NCBI RefSeq assembly: GCF_009908315.1
Contig: NZ_JAAATW010000002.1
Coordinates: forward strand, 558,001-622,000
DNA length: 64,000 bases
Reading direction: 5' to 3'
Source of the DNA: Paragemmobacter ruber
GTDB taxonomy: Bacteria; Pseudomonadota; Alphaproteobacteria; Rhodobacterales; Rhodobacteraceae
Shown one piece after another: positions 43,102 to 52,219 of this stretch. The translations under genes and the position numbers were made by a program. How positions within the stretch are numbered: position 1 is the first letter of the stretch; each line of letters starts with the position of its first letter. The notes beneath the pieces were generated by a model that was given only the letters and a program-made list of their open reading frames with translations, did not search any database and had not been told where the DNA came from.

Positions 43102-45053
43102 CCTGCGGGGGGGAGGGCATCGGTCGGGCTGGCGGCGCTGTCGAAATGGCCGTGCCGTGTCTTGTCCCAGTGGAAGGGGCGGATCACAGCCTCGACCATC
43201 GCCTTGGCCGTGGCGAAGGTGTTGAGCAGCGCGTAAGGTTTCAGCAGCGGCAGCCAGAGCCAGCCGACCGGGCGGCCCGCCCGGCGCATGGCCATCGCGG
43301 CAAGGATGAAATCCAGCGCATGCACGGCGAGCATCACCGGCGCCATGGCGGCGAGGGTGGCGTGATCGAGGACATCCAGCACCGGGTGTGGCATGCCCAA
43401 GGCCACCAGCCAGAGCGACCACAGCAGCGGTGTCGCGATGCCCTGTAACAGCGCGCCGAGGATGAGGACCTGCATCGCCACAAACTGGCGGGGGCCGAGA
43501 TCGCGCCAGAGGCGGCGGGGCGCGCGCATGTGGACGAGCCATGTCATCAGATAGCCCTTGGTCCAGCGTGAGCGTTGCCGCACCCATGGCAGGGCGCGGC
43601 AGTTCGCCTCTTCCAGCGTGACGGAGGCGAGGATGTCGGTCTGCCATCCGTGGCGGGCAAGGCGCAGGCCCAGATCGGCATCTTCGGTCACGTTATGGGC
43701 ATCCCAGCCGCCCACGTCGAGCACGGCCTGACGGCGGAGGAAAAGCGTCGTGCCGCCCAGAGGCACGGGCAGGCCGAGGCGGACGAGACCCGGCAGGAAC
43801 AGCCGGAACCATGCCGCATATTCATAGGTGAAGCAGCGGGCGATCCAGTTGGTGTGGGGGTTGTAGAAATCGAGCATCCCCTGCACGCAGCCAAGGCGCG
43901 GCGGGCCCATGGCGAAGGCGGCGGCGACCTTGAGCAGCTGGTCGGGTTCAGGGGCATCTTCGGCATCGTAGATGCCGATCAGGCTGCCCCGGGTGAAATC
44001 GAGCCCGAAGTTCAGCGCGCGGGGTTTGGTGCGGATGCGCCCGTCCGGCACGGCGATCACCCGCATCCAAGGCGGCAGGTCGATCCCGGCGATGGCCGCG
44101 CAGGTGGCGGTGTCGGTCATTTCCAGCAGGACGATCACATCCAGCCGGTCGCGCGGATAATCCAGCGCCGAGAGGCGGCGGATGAGACGGGGGGCGATCT
44201 CGGCCTCGCCATAGAGGGGGACGAGGAGCGAGATGGTCGGCAGATCGGCGGGGTCGAGCGGGGGGCCAGGCGCGGGTAGCTGGCGCAGGGCGGCGATGGC
44301 GGTGGCGATCTTGAGCAGGGTGAGGCTGGTGCAGAGGCCAAGCGTCACGGCGAGGAAGAGGCCGAAGATCAGGGCGGGATGGGCGGGGATGAGGCAGACC
44401 AGCGCGGCGCAGAGGAGGAGGGCCACGAGCGTCAGCGCGGTGCGGTCCAGCGTGCGGCAACTGGCGATGGCGGGGGCGCGGAGTTCGGCGGCCTGCACGA
44501 GGCCGGGGCCGGCATGGGCGAGGAGCGCCGCCTCGATCAGCGGGCGGGGGCAGGGCAGGGGGCGCAGGCGCGCGCCGTAGAGGGCGCGCAGAAAGGCGGC
44601 ATGACGCTGGAACCCGGCGGGCGAGGCGGTGAGGATGATCGTTTCCCCCCCGCGTTCCCGCCATGGCAGCAGGCCGCGCCGCAGGGCGATGGCCGGGCCG
44701 AGGCGGTAGAGAAGATGCGGGTCGGGGGGATCGTGGCGGGGATCGACGGGAAGGGGCAGGTCGATCGGGTGGGGCAGATCGCGCGGGGGCTGCGCGTGGA
44801 TGGGCGTGGGGAGGGGCGTGGGGGCGGGGCGTGCCGGTCTGGCGGGGGCGGGTTCGAAAAGGGCGGGGGCTTCGGCCATGCCGGGGATTGGGAGCAGGGG
44901 AAAGGCGTGGGGCGCCTGCGGCCCTGCCGGGTAGACAAGGCGCGGCGCACGGGCGGTGAGGGCAAAGGGGGCAAGGCTTGGCAGGCCGGGCGTGTCGATC
45001 GCCGGGCGGCCGGTCTGGGGCGGGCCGGGCGGTCGGGGGGGGCGGACGAACAT
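43098..45053 (-). CDS. Membrane glycosyltransferase family 2 with long N-terminal region
   Basis: A 651-residue processive-type GT2 enzyme. The cytoplasmic N-terminus (1-200) is proline-rich at first and then has an MshEN-like piece (LLYRLGPAIALRRGLLPW...). Two membrane helices (about 207-250) precede the catalytic domain, with SLLVPLYGEAE, YDAEDAPEPDQL, TEDADLGLRL and QRSRWTKGY (the Q-x-x-R-W motif of cellulose synthase-like enzymes). Three or four helices follow. It should make or export a surface polysaccharide; the sugar is unknown. A perfect CtrA-type site lies 45 bases upstream of the ATG at 45053. Confidence 0.9.
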   Translation of the reverse strand: MFVRPPRPPGPPQTGRPAIDTPGLPSLAPFALTARAPRLVYPAGPQAPHAFPLLPIPGMAEAPALFEPAPARPARPAPTPLPTPIHAQPPRDLPHPIDLPLPVDPRHDPPDPHLLYRLGPAIALRRGLLPWRERGGETIILTASPAGFQRHAAFLRALYGARLRPLPCPRPLIEAALLAHAGPGLVQAAELRAPAIASCRTLDRTALTLVALLLCAALVCLIPAHPALIFGLFLAVTLGLCTSLTLLKIATAIAALRQLPAPGPPLDPADLPTISLLVPLYGEAEIAPRLIRRLSALDYPRDRLDVIVLLEMTDTATCAAIAGIDLPPWMRVIAVPDGRIRTKPRALNFGLDFTRGSLIGIYDAEDAPEPDQLLKVAAAFAMGPPRLGCVQGMLDFYNPHTNWIARCFTYEYAAWFRLFLPGLVRLGLPVPLGGTTLFLRRQAVLDVGGWDAHNVTEDADLGLRLARHGWQTDILASVTLEEANCRALPWVRQRSRWTKGYLMTWLVHMRAPRRLWRDLGPRQFVAMQVLILGALLQGIATPLLWSLWLVALGMPHPVLDVLDHATLAAMAPVMLAVHALDFILAAMAMRRAGRPVGWLWLPLLKPYALLNTFATAKAMVEAVIRPFHWDKTRHGHFDSAASPTDALPPAG

Positions 45054-45097
45054 GCAGCGGCTTCTCCGTTGATCGGGGCCAGCTTGCCGTGTGTCGG

Positions 45098-45112
45098 TTA
45101 ACGCGCGGTTAA
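45098..45112. promoter_or_regulatory. Perfect CtrA-type box (TTAA-N7-TTAA)
   Basis: TTAA at 45098-45101, seven bases, TTAA at 45109-45112: the full consensus for the alphaproteobacterial cell-cycle regulator CtrA. It is 45 bases upstream of the glycosyltransferase start. Next to it toward carA is a hairpin (45206-45223). CtrA control is inferred from the motif alone. Confidence 0.55.
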
Positions 45113-45266
45113 GCGCGGAAGGTGCGGGGCGGGGGAGGGATAATCGGGGGCGATACTTGGGGGCGCTGGTCGCGGGCGATCCTGCGAAGAGGCAGGCCGC
45201 GGGCGCGGCCCCTTGCGGGGCCGTGCGCGTGCCGGGATTGCGGGTGCCGGGGCTGCGGGGGCCGTG

Positions 45267-46421
45267 TCAGGCGGCGCGGCGGGCGCGCATCGCCTGGGCG
45301 AAGCGTTCGAAGAGATAATAGCTGTCCTGCGGGCCGGGAGAGGCCTCAGGGTGGTACTGGACCGAGAAGATCGGCTTGCCATCCACCGCGATGCCGCAAT
45401 TCGATCCGTCAAAGAGCGAGACATGTGTCTCGCTCACGCCCTTGGGCAGGGTCTGGCTGTCCACGGTGAAGCCGTGGTTCATCGAGGTGATTTCCACCTT
45501 GCCCGTGGTCAGATCCTTGACGGGGTGGTTCGCGCCATGGTGGCCGTGGTTCATCTTGACGGTCTTGCCCCCCAGCGCGAGGGCCAGCATCTGATGGCCC
45601 AGGCAGATGCCGAAAAGCGGCAGGTCCTTCTCGAGGACGCCCCGGATCATCGGCACGGCATAGGTGCCGGTCGCCGCCGGGTCGCCGGGGCCGTTCGACA
45701 GGAAGACGCCTTCGGGGTTGAGCGCCAGCACATCCTCGGCCGTGGCGGTGGCGGGCAGGACGGTGACATCGCAGCCCGCGCTGGCAAGGCAGCGCAGGAT
45801 GTTGCGTTTCGCGCCATAGTCGATGGCGACGACGCGCAGACCGTCGCCCGTGCGTTCGCTATAGCCGTCCGGCCAGGCCCAGCGCATTTCGTTCCAGCGG
45901 TAGGACTGGGTGCAGGAGACATCCTTGGCGAGGTCGAGGCCCACCAGCCCCTTCCAGGCGCGGGCGCGGGCCACCAGTGCGGCGATGTCGAAATTGCCCG
46001 CCGGATCATGGGCGAGGGCGACATGGGGGGCGCCCTGCTGGCGGATGGCGCGGGTCAGGCGGCGGGTGTCGATGCCGCCGATGCCGATGCGGCCCTTGGC
46101 GGTGAGCCACTGGGTGAGTTCGCCCGTGGCGCGCCAGTTCGATGGCTCGGTTGGGTCCCATTTCACCACCATGCCGGCGGCGACGGGGGTGCCGGTTTCA
46201 TCATCCTCGGGCGTCACGCCCACATTGCCGACATGGGGGAAGGTGAAGGTCACGACCTGCCCCGCATAGGAGGGATCGGTCATGATTTCCTGATAGCCGG
46301 TCATGGCGGTGTTGAACACAAGTTCGGCCACGGTTTCGCCCGTGGCGCCGAACCCCTTGCCGTAGAAGATCGTTCCATCGGAGAGCGCGAGGCATGCGGT
46401 CGGTTTCGCAGAAGCGGGCAT
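45267..46421 (-). CDS. carA: Carbamoyl-phosphate synthase small chain
   Basis: CarA takes ammonia from glutamine and passes it to CarB for carbamoyl phosphate, used for pyrimidines and arginine. The 384-residue protein has an N-terminal CPSase domain (ALSDGTIFYGKGFGATG, FTFPHVGNVG) and a class I amidotransferase domain with FLSNGPGDP, the nucleophile in LFGICLGHQMLALALGG, NHGFTVD and the catalytic His/Glu in VQYHPEASPGP. The ATG at 46421 has AGGAGAG seven bases upstream. carB is not in the window. Confidence 0.97.
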   Translation of the reverse strand: MPASAKPTACLALSDGTIFYGKGFGATGETVAELVFNTAMTGYQEIMTDPSYAGQVVTFTFPHVGNVGVTPEDDETGTPVAAGMVVKWDPTEPSNWRATGELTQWLTAKGRIGIGGIDTRRLTRAIRQQGAPHVALAHDPAGNFDIAALVARARAWKGLVGLDLAKDVSCTQSYRWNEMRWAWPDGYSERTGDGLRVVAIDYGAKRNILRCLASAGCDVTVLPATATAEDVLALNPEGVFLSNGPGDPAATGTYAVPMIRGVLEKDLPLFGICLGHQMLALALGGKTVKMNHGHHGANHPVKDLTTGKVEITSMNHGFTVDSQTLPKGVSETHVSLFDGSNCGIAVDGKPIFSVQYHPEASPGPQDSYYLFERFAQAMRARRAA

Positions 46422-46602
46422 GGGCGACTCTCCTATCGGCAAATTGCGCGGACACTAGTGGCGATGGGGGGCGGGGTCAAGGCTTTGCGACAAAAGGATT
46501 TTCAATGAAAATCAATGGCTTGTCGTTTCCGGCCGCGGTTGTGGCCCGGCGCGGGACAGGGTATGGTGATGCTTCGTGCCAACCTTTGGGGAAGGGTGAC
46601 AG

Positions 46603-47061
46603 ATGTCTTTGCGGGAACGCCTTCAGATCGCGCTGAAAGAGGCGATGAAGGCCAAGGAGGCCGAGCGGCTTTCGACCTTGCGGCTGATAAACGCCGCGAT
46701 CAAGGATCGCGAAATCGCTGGGCGCGGCGAGGGCGGCGAACAGGATGTGGGGGATCCCGAAATTCTGGCCATCATGGGCAAGATGGTGAAGCAGCGGCAG
46801 GAAAGCGCGCGCGCCTATGAAGAGGGCGGGCGGCTGGAACTGGCCGCGAAGGAGATCGCCGAGATCGGCGTGATCGAAGAGTTCCTGCCACGCCAGTTGA
46901 CGGCGGAAGAGATCGAGGCGGCAGTGAAGGCCGCGATCGCAGAGGCGGGGGCAACCGGCATCCGCGACATGGGCCGGGTGATGGCGGTGCTGAAGGGCCG
47001 GTATACCGGACAGATGGATTTCGGCGCGGTCGGCCCGAAGGTGAAGGACCTGCTGGCCTGA
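46603..47061 (+). CDS. GatB/YqeY domain-containing protein
   Basis: A 152-residue YqeY-like protein, resembling the tRNA-binding tail of GatB. It begins MSLRERLQIALKEAMKAKEAERLSTLRLINAAIKDREIAGRGEG, has a central KMVKQRQESARAYEEGGRLELAAKE helix, and ends with IRDMGRVMAVLKGRYTGQMDFGAVGPKVKDLL. The free-standing form's role is uncertain; it may act in tRNA-related amidation or proofreading. The ATG at 46603 follows GGGGAAGGG. It is divergent from carA, a neighbour order often seen in alphaproteobacteria. Confidence 0.93.
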   Translation: MSLRERLQIALKEAMKAKEAERLSTLRLINAAIKDREIAGRGEGGEQDVGDPEILAIMGKMVKQRQESARAYEEGGRLELAAKEIAEIGVIEEFLPRQLTAEEIEAAVKAAIAEAGATGIRDMGRVMAVLKGRYTGQMDFGAVGPKVKDLLA

Positions 47062-47067
47062 GCGTGG

Positions 47068-48069
47068 TCAGGACGGGTTTGGCGCGCTGACCCGCCCCAG
47101 ATAGCCGAGCAGGCGGGTGAGCGCCTCTTCGCCCGAGGAATCGAGCGTGAACTGGTATTCGTGGCCCAGCGGCGGCTGGTGGTCGGGCGGGAAGGTCAGG
47201 GCATCCACCGGGATGCCGCGCTGGGCCGCCACCCGGGCAAGACCTTCGGTCTGCGGCAGCAGCGGATCGGCATTTCCCGCGGTCAGGAACAGCGGCGGCA
47301 GGTTCGGCGGCACATGCGCGAAAAGCGAAAAGAGGGCCGCATCGCGCGCGGCGGCCACATCGGGCGTGCCGAGATAGGACCATTGCACCGTGTGCAGAAA
47401 GCCTTCGAAGGCGCCGGTGCTGTCCAGTTCGGACAGATCATAGATGCCGCAGAACAGCGCCAGCCCGCGCGGGCGCGTGACCGCCTGATCGGGGCGCAGG
47501 TTCAGGGCGCGGGCATAGGCCGGATCCTGCAGGGCGATGGCGGTCTGCAGGGCGATATGGCTGCCGGCACTGTCCCCGGCAAGGATGATGCGGCTGGGGT
47601 CGAGGCGGTAATCTGCGGCGACGGCCTGCACCCAGAGCAGCGCCTCGAGCATTTCCTCGGTCGGGCGGGGATGCCGGGCGGTGGGCGCGCGGGTATAGTT
47701 CGGGGCGATGGCGGCATAGCCTTGGGCCGAGACAAGGCGCAGGTAATTGCCCACATTCTCTTTCCTGCCCGCGACGAAGGCTCCGCCATGGACCCAGAAC
47801 AGGACGGGCCAGCCTTCGGGCGGGGCAGGGCCGGGCGGCAGGATCAGATCGAGCCGTTCCCGTTCGGCCGTGCCATAGGCGAGGTCGAGATGTTCGACAA
47901 GCCCGGCGGGCAGGCGCGGTTCCAGCGCGGCCATGGCGCGGGCAGCGTCACGGTCGAACAGGACGCGCAGGACGAGGACTGAAGGCCAAGGGCTTAGTCG
48001 GAACGCGGCGAACAGGACGGCGGCAAGAACGACAGTTATCAGGGCGACACGCAGGACATAGTGGCGCAT
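47068..48069 (-). CDS. Alpha/beta hydrolase (HSL-type esterase), membrane-anchored
   Basis: A 333-residue alpha/beta hydrolase of the hormone-sensitive lipase type: oxyanion-hole motif FWVHGGAF, nucleophile in LAGDSAGSHIAL, Asp in GNADPLLPQ and His in LGHEYQF. The first 30 residues form one membrane helix or uncleaved signal (VLRVALITVVLAAVLFAAF), so the enzyme probably sits on the periplasmic face. It should cleave short-chain esters. It ends six bases from the convergent YqeY gene. Confidence 0.88.
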   Translation of the reverse strand: MRHYVLRVALITVVLAAVLFAAFRLSPWPSVLVLRVLFDRDAARAMAALEPRLPAGLVEHLDLAYGTAERERLDLILPPGPAPPEGWPVLFWVHGGAFVAGRKENVGNYLRLVSAQGYAAIAPNYTRAPTARHPRPTEEMLEALLWVQAVAADYRLDPSRIILAGDSAGSHIALQTAIALQDPAYARALNLRPDQAVTRPRGLALFCGIYDLSELDSTGAFEGFLHTVQWSYLGTPDVAAARDAALFSLFAHVPPNLPPLFLTAGNADPLLPQTEGLARVAAQRGIPVDALTFPPDHQPPLGHEYQFTLDSSGEEALTRLLGYLGRVSAPNPS

Positions 48070-48229
48070 GATCGCGACCCTCCCCCCTTCAACAGCATGT
48101 CATGGTGCATCAAAGCACAGAACGCGGCATCTGGCGAGGGAAATCCCAGATCGCCCGGGCAAGAGGGGCAGGGCAAGTGGGGCAGGGCAAGGGTGGCCGG
48201 GCGAGGCTGGCCGGGCGAGGGGCGCGCGG

Positions 48230-48736
48230 TCAGCGCAGGCGGGCGAGACGGGCCTGCAATTCGTCGCAGAGCGCGATGCGCTCTGCCTCGGATAGGAAGG
48301 CGCCCAGTTCCACCTCGCGCCCGCTGCCGCGCAGGGTAAGGTAGTTGGGCACCGGCCCCCCCGTGGGATGCAGGTGGACCGACACCCAGAACGGGTTCGC
48401 CTGCCAGTCCTGCCGCCGCCCGCGCGGCCCGTGGCGGGTGAGGGACAGGCTGTCGCGGGTGAGGGTGAGATCCTCGAGGATCTCGCCATCCCGGTACGAG
48501 CGTGACAGGGCGGCCCACATCCCCCAGATGGCAAAGGCGAAGAAGGGCAGGATGCCCCACAGCACCGGGGAGCCGAGGACGGACAGCATCGGCAGGGCGA
48601 TCAGCGCGCAGGTGGCGCCGATGAAGAGGACAAAGCCGCGGCGCGGCAGGGATCGGTAGGGCCACAGATGCAGGCGGGTGGCGCCGGTCGGCGCAGGGTC
48701 TGGATCCGGGGCGGGGGGAAACCATTCGTAAGGCAT
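48230..48736 (-). CDS. DUF2244 membrane protein
   Basis: A 168-residue DUF2244 protein: two adjacent membrane helices (about residues 35-75, GFVLFIGATCALIALPML and GILPFFAFAIWGMWAALS) and a soluble beta-rich C-terminal domain (LTLTRDSLSLTRHGPRGR, WVSVHLHPTGGPVPNYLTLRGSGREVELGAFL). The family is common near cytochrome c oxidase genes in alphaproteobacteria, as here with ctaD two genes away, but its role is not known. The ATG at 48736 opens MPYEWFPPAPDPDPAP. A GGGCAAG-type short-repeat stretch (about 48155-48225) follows its stop. Confidence 0.88.
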   Translation of the reverse strand: MPYEWFPPAPDPDPAPTGATRLHLWPYRSLPRRGFVLFIGATCALIALPMLSVLGSPVLWGILPFFAFAIWGMWAALSRSYRDGEILEDLTLTRDSLSLTRHGPRGRRQDWQANPFWVSVHLHPTGGPVPNYLTLRGSGREVELGAFLSEAERIALCDELQARLARLR

Positions 48737-48892
48737 GGGGTAGGCGGGTATTCTGGTCCGGTGCAGGCATGTCTTGACGCGCGCAAGGGTAACGCGCAGG
48801 CCGGGCGTGACAAGGTGCAGGGCGGCGCGCAAAGGGGCGGCGTGCCGCCGCAGGGGGCCAGCTCTGTCGCAGGCGCGCGCTGTGACCGCTGT

Positions 48893-48914
48893 ATCACCTT
48901 GGCAAAAATACCCA
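48893..48914 (-). repeat. GGGTATTT element, copy between the lipoprotein and DUF2244 genes
   Basis: On the minus strand it reads ATGGGTATTTTTGCCAAGGTGA, almost identical to 6551-6574. The 260-base gap around it (48737-48996) holds no gene. Confidence 0.5.
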
Positions 48915-48996
48915 TGCTCCGTCGCGGCTGGCGACCGGCCGGTCCTCGGGCGCATGGGGAGGGTCCGGGAGGGGCGGGCGCCCCTCCCGGCCTGAC

Positions 48997-49251
48997 TCAG
49001 CAGGTGCCGGAAAAGAGCCAGCGGTTGCTCAGGACTTGCAGCACGAATTCGCGCGGCGGCGGGCCGCCGCAGATCTGCTGACCCACGATGCCGCGCAGCT
49101 GGGCTTCGGTGTAATCCATCCCGGCATGGCCGCTGAAGCGGCCGTTGCCGTCATTGTCAAGATCGAGGGTGTTGCTGGCCATGTCGGTCGCGGTGCAGCC
49201 GACGAGAAGGGAGGCGGCGGCGGCAAGAGCGGCGGTGCGGAAACGGATCAC
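48997..49251 (-). CDS. Small lipoprotein of unknown function
   Basis: An 84-residue protein with a lipoprotein signal (MIRFRTAALAAAASLLVGC; lipobox LVGC with Cys19 to be lipidated). The mature part contains DLDNDGNGRFSGHAGMDYTE and two further cysteines (QQICGGPP and FSGTC), so a disulfide is likely. With Thr after the Cys it should go to the outer membrane. It lies downstream of ctaD on the same strand, past ctaD's terminator. Not recognised beyond that. Confidence 0.75.
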   Translation of the reverse strand: MIRFRTAALAAAASLLVGCTATDMASNTLDLDNDGNGRFSGHAGMDYTEAQLRGIVGQQICGGPPPREFVLQVLSNRWLFSGTC

Positions 49252-49312
49252 GGGTTACTCCATGGGTCGCGGTGGGTGAGGGTGGCGGTGTCGGCCTGTC
49301 AGGCCGCCCATG

Positions 49313-49341
49313 AAAAAGGGCCCCGGATCGCTCCGGGGCCC
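49313..49341 (-). terminator. Rho-independent terminator of ctaD
   Basis: On the minus strand GGGCCCCGGA-GCGA-TCCGGGGCCC forms a strong hairpin followed by TTTTTC, 18 bases after the ctaD stop codon. Confidence 0.88.
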
Positions 49342-49358
49342 TGTTCTTTGTGCCTGCC

Positions 49359-51038
49359 TTAGTGGGCGTGGCCCTTGTCCCAATCCGACCGTTTGGGGAG
49401 CTGTTCGAAAGTGTGCTCCGGCGGCGGGGAGGTCAGGGTCCATTCCAGCGTGTCGGCATATTCGTTCCAGTAGTTGTTCTCGGTCACGCGCTTGCCGAAG
49501 AACAGGGTGTAGACGACCACGCCGATGAAGAACACGAAGGAGGCGAAGGCGATCATGGCGCCGACCGACGACCACCAGTTCCAGTAGGCGAAGGCCTCGG
49601 GGTAGTCGATGTAGCGGCGCGGCATGCCCTGACGGCCGAGGAAGTGCTGCGGGAAGAAGGTCAGGTTCGAACCGATGAACATGGCCCAGAAGTGCAGCTT
49701 GCCCGCCCATTCGGGATATTGGCGGCCCGACATCTTGCCCATCCAGTAGTAGATGCCCGCGAAGATGCCGAAGACGGCGCCGAGCGACATCACATAGTGG
49801 AAGTGCGCCACGACGTAGTAGGTGTCGTGATAGGCGCGGTCCACGCCGGCCTGCGACAGCACGATGCCCGTCACGCCGCCCACGGTGAAGAGGAACAGGA
49901 AGCCGAAGGCCCAGAGCATCGGCGTCTTGAACTCGATCGAGCCGCCCCACATCGTTGCGATCCAGGAGAAGATCTTCACGCCGGTGGGCACCGCGATCAC
50001 CATGGTGGCGACCATGAAATAGGCCTGCTGGCTGAGCGACATGCCCACCGTGTACATGTGGTGCGCCCAGACGACGAAGCCCAGCACGCCGATGGCGACC
50101 ATCGCATAGACCATCGGCAGGTAGCCGAAGATCGGCTTCTTGGAGAAGGTGGCGATGACCTGGGAAATGATCCCGAAGGCGGGCAGGATGATGATGTAGA
50201 CTTCCGGGTGACCGAAGAACCACAGAATGTGCTGATACAGCACCGGGTCACCGCCGCCCGAGGGCGTGAAGAAGGTGGTGCCGAAGTTGCGGTCGGTCAG
50301 CAGCATGGTGATGGCGCCGGCCAGAACCGGCAGGGCCAGCAGGATGAGCCAGGAGGTCACGAAGATCGACCAGGCGAAGAGCGGCACCTTGTGCATGGTC
50401 ATGCCGGGGGCGCGCATGTTCAGGAAGGTGGTGATCATGTTGATCGCGCCGAGGATCGAGGAGGCCCCCGACAGGTGCACCGCGAAGATGGCGAGGTCCA
50501 TCGCATAGCCGCCTTCGGCGGTGGTGGACAGCGGCGGGTAAAGCACCCAACCCACGCCCGCGCCGGTGCCCAGTTCGCCACCGCCACCCGGGGCGAAGAG
50601 CGAGGCCACGGCGAGCGAGGTGCCCGCGACGTAGAGCCAGTAGGACAGGTTGTTCATCCGCGGGAAGGCCATGTCCGGCGCGCCGATCTGCAGCGGCATG
50701 AAGTAGTTGCCGAAGCCGCCGAACAGCGCGGGGATGACCACGAAGAACATCATCAGGATGCCGTGGGCGGTGATCGTCACGTTCCAGATGTGGCCGTTGG
50801 GCGTGCAGGTCGCGGCGGCGTCGGCCACGAGGCGCAGGCCTTCCTGGCACATGTACTGCACGCCGGGATTCATCAGCTCCATCCGCATGTAGACGGTGAA
50901 GATGACCGAGATCAGACCGACGAGACCGCCGGTGAAGAGGTAGAGGATCCCGATGTCCTTGTGGTTTGTCGACATGAACCAGCGGATGAAGAACCCCCGC
51001 TCGTCATGATCATGGCCATGAATGGCTGCGTCCGCCAT
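49359..51038 (-). CDS. ctaD: Cytochrome c oxidase subunit I (aa3 type)
   Basis: CtaD is the catalytic subunit of aa3 oxidase: it holds heme a and the heme a3-CuB site where O2 is reduced while protons are pumped. The 559-residue protein has twelve membrane helices. Ligand motifs are ITAHGILM (heme a His), [10 protein letters not shown] (CuB His with the crosslinked Tyr), WAHHMYTVG (two CuB His) and [10 protein letters not shown] (heme a3 and heme a His). The ATG at 51038 gives [15 protein letters not shown]. Subunits II and III are elsewhere, as usual for this group. An FNR-type box lies 134 bases upstream. Confidence 0.98.
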   Translation of the reverse strand: MADAAIHGHDHDERGFFIRWFMSTNHKDIGILYLFTGGLVGLISVIFTVYMRMELMNPGVQYMCQEGLRLVADAAATCTPNGHIWNVTITAHGILMMFFVVIPALFGGFGNYFMPLQIGAPDMAFPRMNNLSYWLYVAGTSLAVASLFAPGGGGELGTGAGVGWVLYPPLSTTAEGGYAMDLAIFAVHLSGASSILGAINMITTFLNMRAPGMTMHKVPLFAWSIFVTSWLILLALPVLAGAITMLLTDRNFGTTFFTPSGGGDPVLYQHILWFFGHPEVYIIILPAFGIISQVIATFSKKPIFGYLPMVYAMVAIGVLGFVVWAHHMYTVGMSLSQQAYFMVATMVIAVPTGVKIFSWIATMWGGSIEFKTPMLWAFGFLFLFTVGGVTGIVLSQAGVDRAYHDTYYVVAHFHYVMSLGAVFGIFAGIYYWMGKMSGRQYPEWAGKLHFWAMFIGSNLTFFPQHFLGRQGMPRRYIDYPEAFAYWNWWSSVGAMIAFASFVFFIGVVVYTLFFGKRVTENNYWNEYADTLEWTLTSPPPEHTFEQLPKRSDWDKGHAH

Positions 51039-51067
51039 TGGCGTCTCCCGTTCTTGCGCTGTCCGCG

Positions 51068-51077
51068 GGGTTAACCC
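51068..51077. promoter_or_regulatory. Palindrome GGGTTAACCC in the ctaD leader
   Basis: A perfect 10-bp palindrome 30 bases before the ctaD start codon. It could be a regulator half-site or only chance; nothing else supports it. Confidence 0.25.
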
Positions 51078-51171
51078 GTCGGCCGTGTTCCCTTGCGTCC
51101 GGCTCCGCTGGGCGGAGTCGGGGCGACAGCTTGGTGATATCCCGCAGGGGGGCGTGAGGCAACGGCGGAAA

Positions 51172-51185
51172 TTGATCTGGATCAA
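51172..51185. promoter_or_regulatory. FNR/FnrL-type box (TTGAT-CTGG-ATCAA)
   Basis: An exact TTGAT-N4-ATCAA palindrome, the consensus for the oxygen-sensing Crp/FNR regulators (FnrL in this family). It lies between the LytTR gene and ctaD, 134 bases upstream of the ctaD start. That distance would suit repression of the aerobic oxidase or control from a far-upstream promoter. Confidence 0.65.
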
Positions 51186-51268
51186 GATGAAACGTCGCAG
51201 GCAGATGCCTGTGGTGGTGCGGCGGCCGGGCGCCGGGTGGGGCCTTGTTGTCCCGCGCGCGGGCGCGG

Positions 51269-52108
51269 TCAGCGCGGCGGCAGGAGACCGGCCTGTTCCA
51301 CGGCGGGCAGGAAGCCGCGGCTGACAGGGCGTGTGCTGCCGTCGGACAGGGTTATCACGGCGCGCGGGCCGTCGCGGCGGGCGCTGGCGATCTGGTCCAG
51401 CGCAACCCAGTGCGAGCGGTGGATGCGCAGGCCGGGGGTGGGCGCGGTTTCGGCGATGGCGTCGGAGAGGCGCAGGAGCAGGCGGGCGGTGCCGTGCGCT
51501 GTCGTCACCTCGGTATAGTGGTCGGTCGCGGTGAGGGCGATGAGCGGGCCGCGCAGATGTGCGGGCAGGCGGGCGAGCAGGCGGGGTTGGGGCGGCGTGG
51601 GGCTGTGTGCGGGCGCCGGAGCGGTGGCCGGAGCAGGTGTCGGGTGCGCGGGTGATGGGGGCGCGGGGCGGGAGAAGAAAATTTCCGCCACGGCCAGCGA
51701 AACGCAGACCGAGATGACCAGAAGCGCGAGCGTGAGCGGGATGGGTCCGATCGCGAGCGCGTCCGGGGGCAGGAGGAGGCTGTTCAGTCCGTGGACCATC
51801 GCGACGATGGGCAGTCCCGCCAGCAGCCCGGACAGGACCGATGCTAGACGGCGCGGCAGGCCCCGGCCCTGCAGAACGGTCGTCATGCTGCGGCACAGGA
51901 TCAGGCCGACGCAGCCTGTGCCAAGGATCATCACGATCCAGTAGGCCAGCCTTGGCCCGAGCGGCAGCGCGGTGAAGGTGCCGAACGGCCCCGCGATGCC
52001 CAGAGCGGCGCCGCCACAGACGAGGGACAGCCAGAAGCGCGGATTGGAGAGGATGGGGCGCAGTTGCGCGAAGGCGCGGGCAAGGTCCGGGGAGAGCGTC
52101 GGGGGCAT
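51269..52108 (-). CDS. Membrane-anchored LytTR DNA-binding protein, copy one
   Basis: A 279-residue protein: four membrane helices (residues 25-145), a proline/alanine-rich linker (150-175) and a C-terminal LytTR DNA-binding domain ([45 protein letters not shown]). With no receiver domain it may sense a membrane signal and control genes directly from the membrane. A very similar gene lies upstream at 52220-53092, and the DNA of the two LytTR parts is nearly identical over 232 bases. The ATG at 52108 gives [15 protein letters not shown]. Confidence 0.88.
   Translation of the reverse strand: MPPTLSPDLARAFAQLRPILSNPRFWLSLVCGGAALGIAGPFGTFTALPLGPRLAYWIVMILGTGCVGLILCRSMTTVLQGRGLPRRLASVLSGLLAGLPIVAMVHGLNSLLLPPDALAIGPIPLTLALLVISVCVSLAVAEIFFSRPAPPSPAHPTPAPATAPAPAHSPTPPQPRLLARLPAHLRGPLIALTATDHYTEVTTAHGTARLLLRLSDAIAETAPTPGLRIHRSHWVALDQIASARRDGPRAVITLSDGSTRPVSRGFLPAVEQAGLLPPR
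51359..51590. repeat. LytTR direct repeat, copy one
   Basis: These 232 bases match 52310-52541 with about nine differences (around 96 percent), whereas the membrane halves of the two genes differ widely. The break is sharp at the linker. Confidence 0.85.
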
Positions 52109-52219
52109 CGGGGATGGGTCAGGCGGTTTGTTGCGCGTGCGGTCGATGGCGTGCGGCGGGCAGGGGGGGACGTCGCGGGGTGGCTGTCAGGCGGGGTGGG
52201 GTGCGGGGCGGGGTTTGCC

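Noticed and set aside
48155-48225. A tandem GGGCAAG/GGGGCAG repeat cluster as a functional element
   Set aside because: The units are short, irregular and GC-rich; they are probably simple sequence drift after the DUF2244 stop codon.
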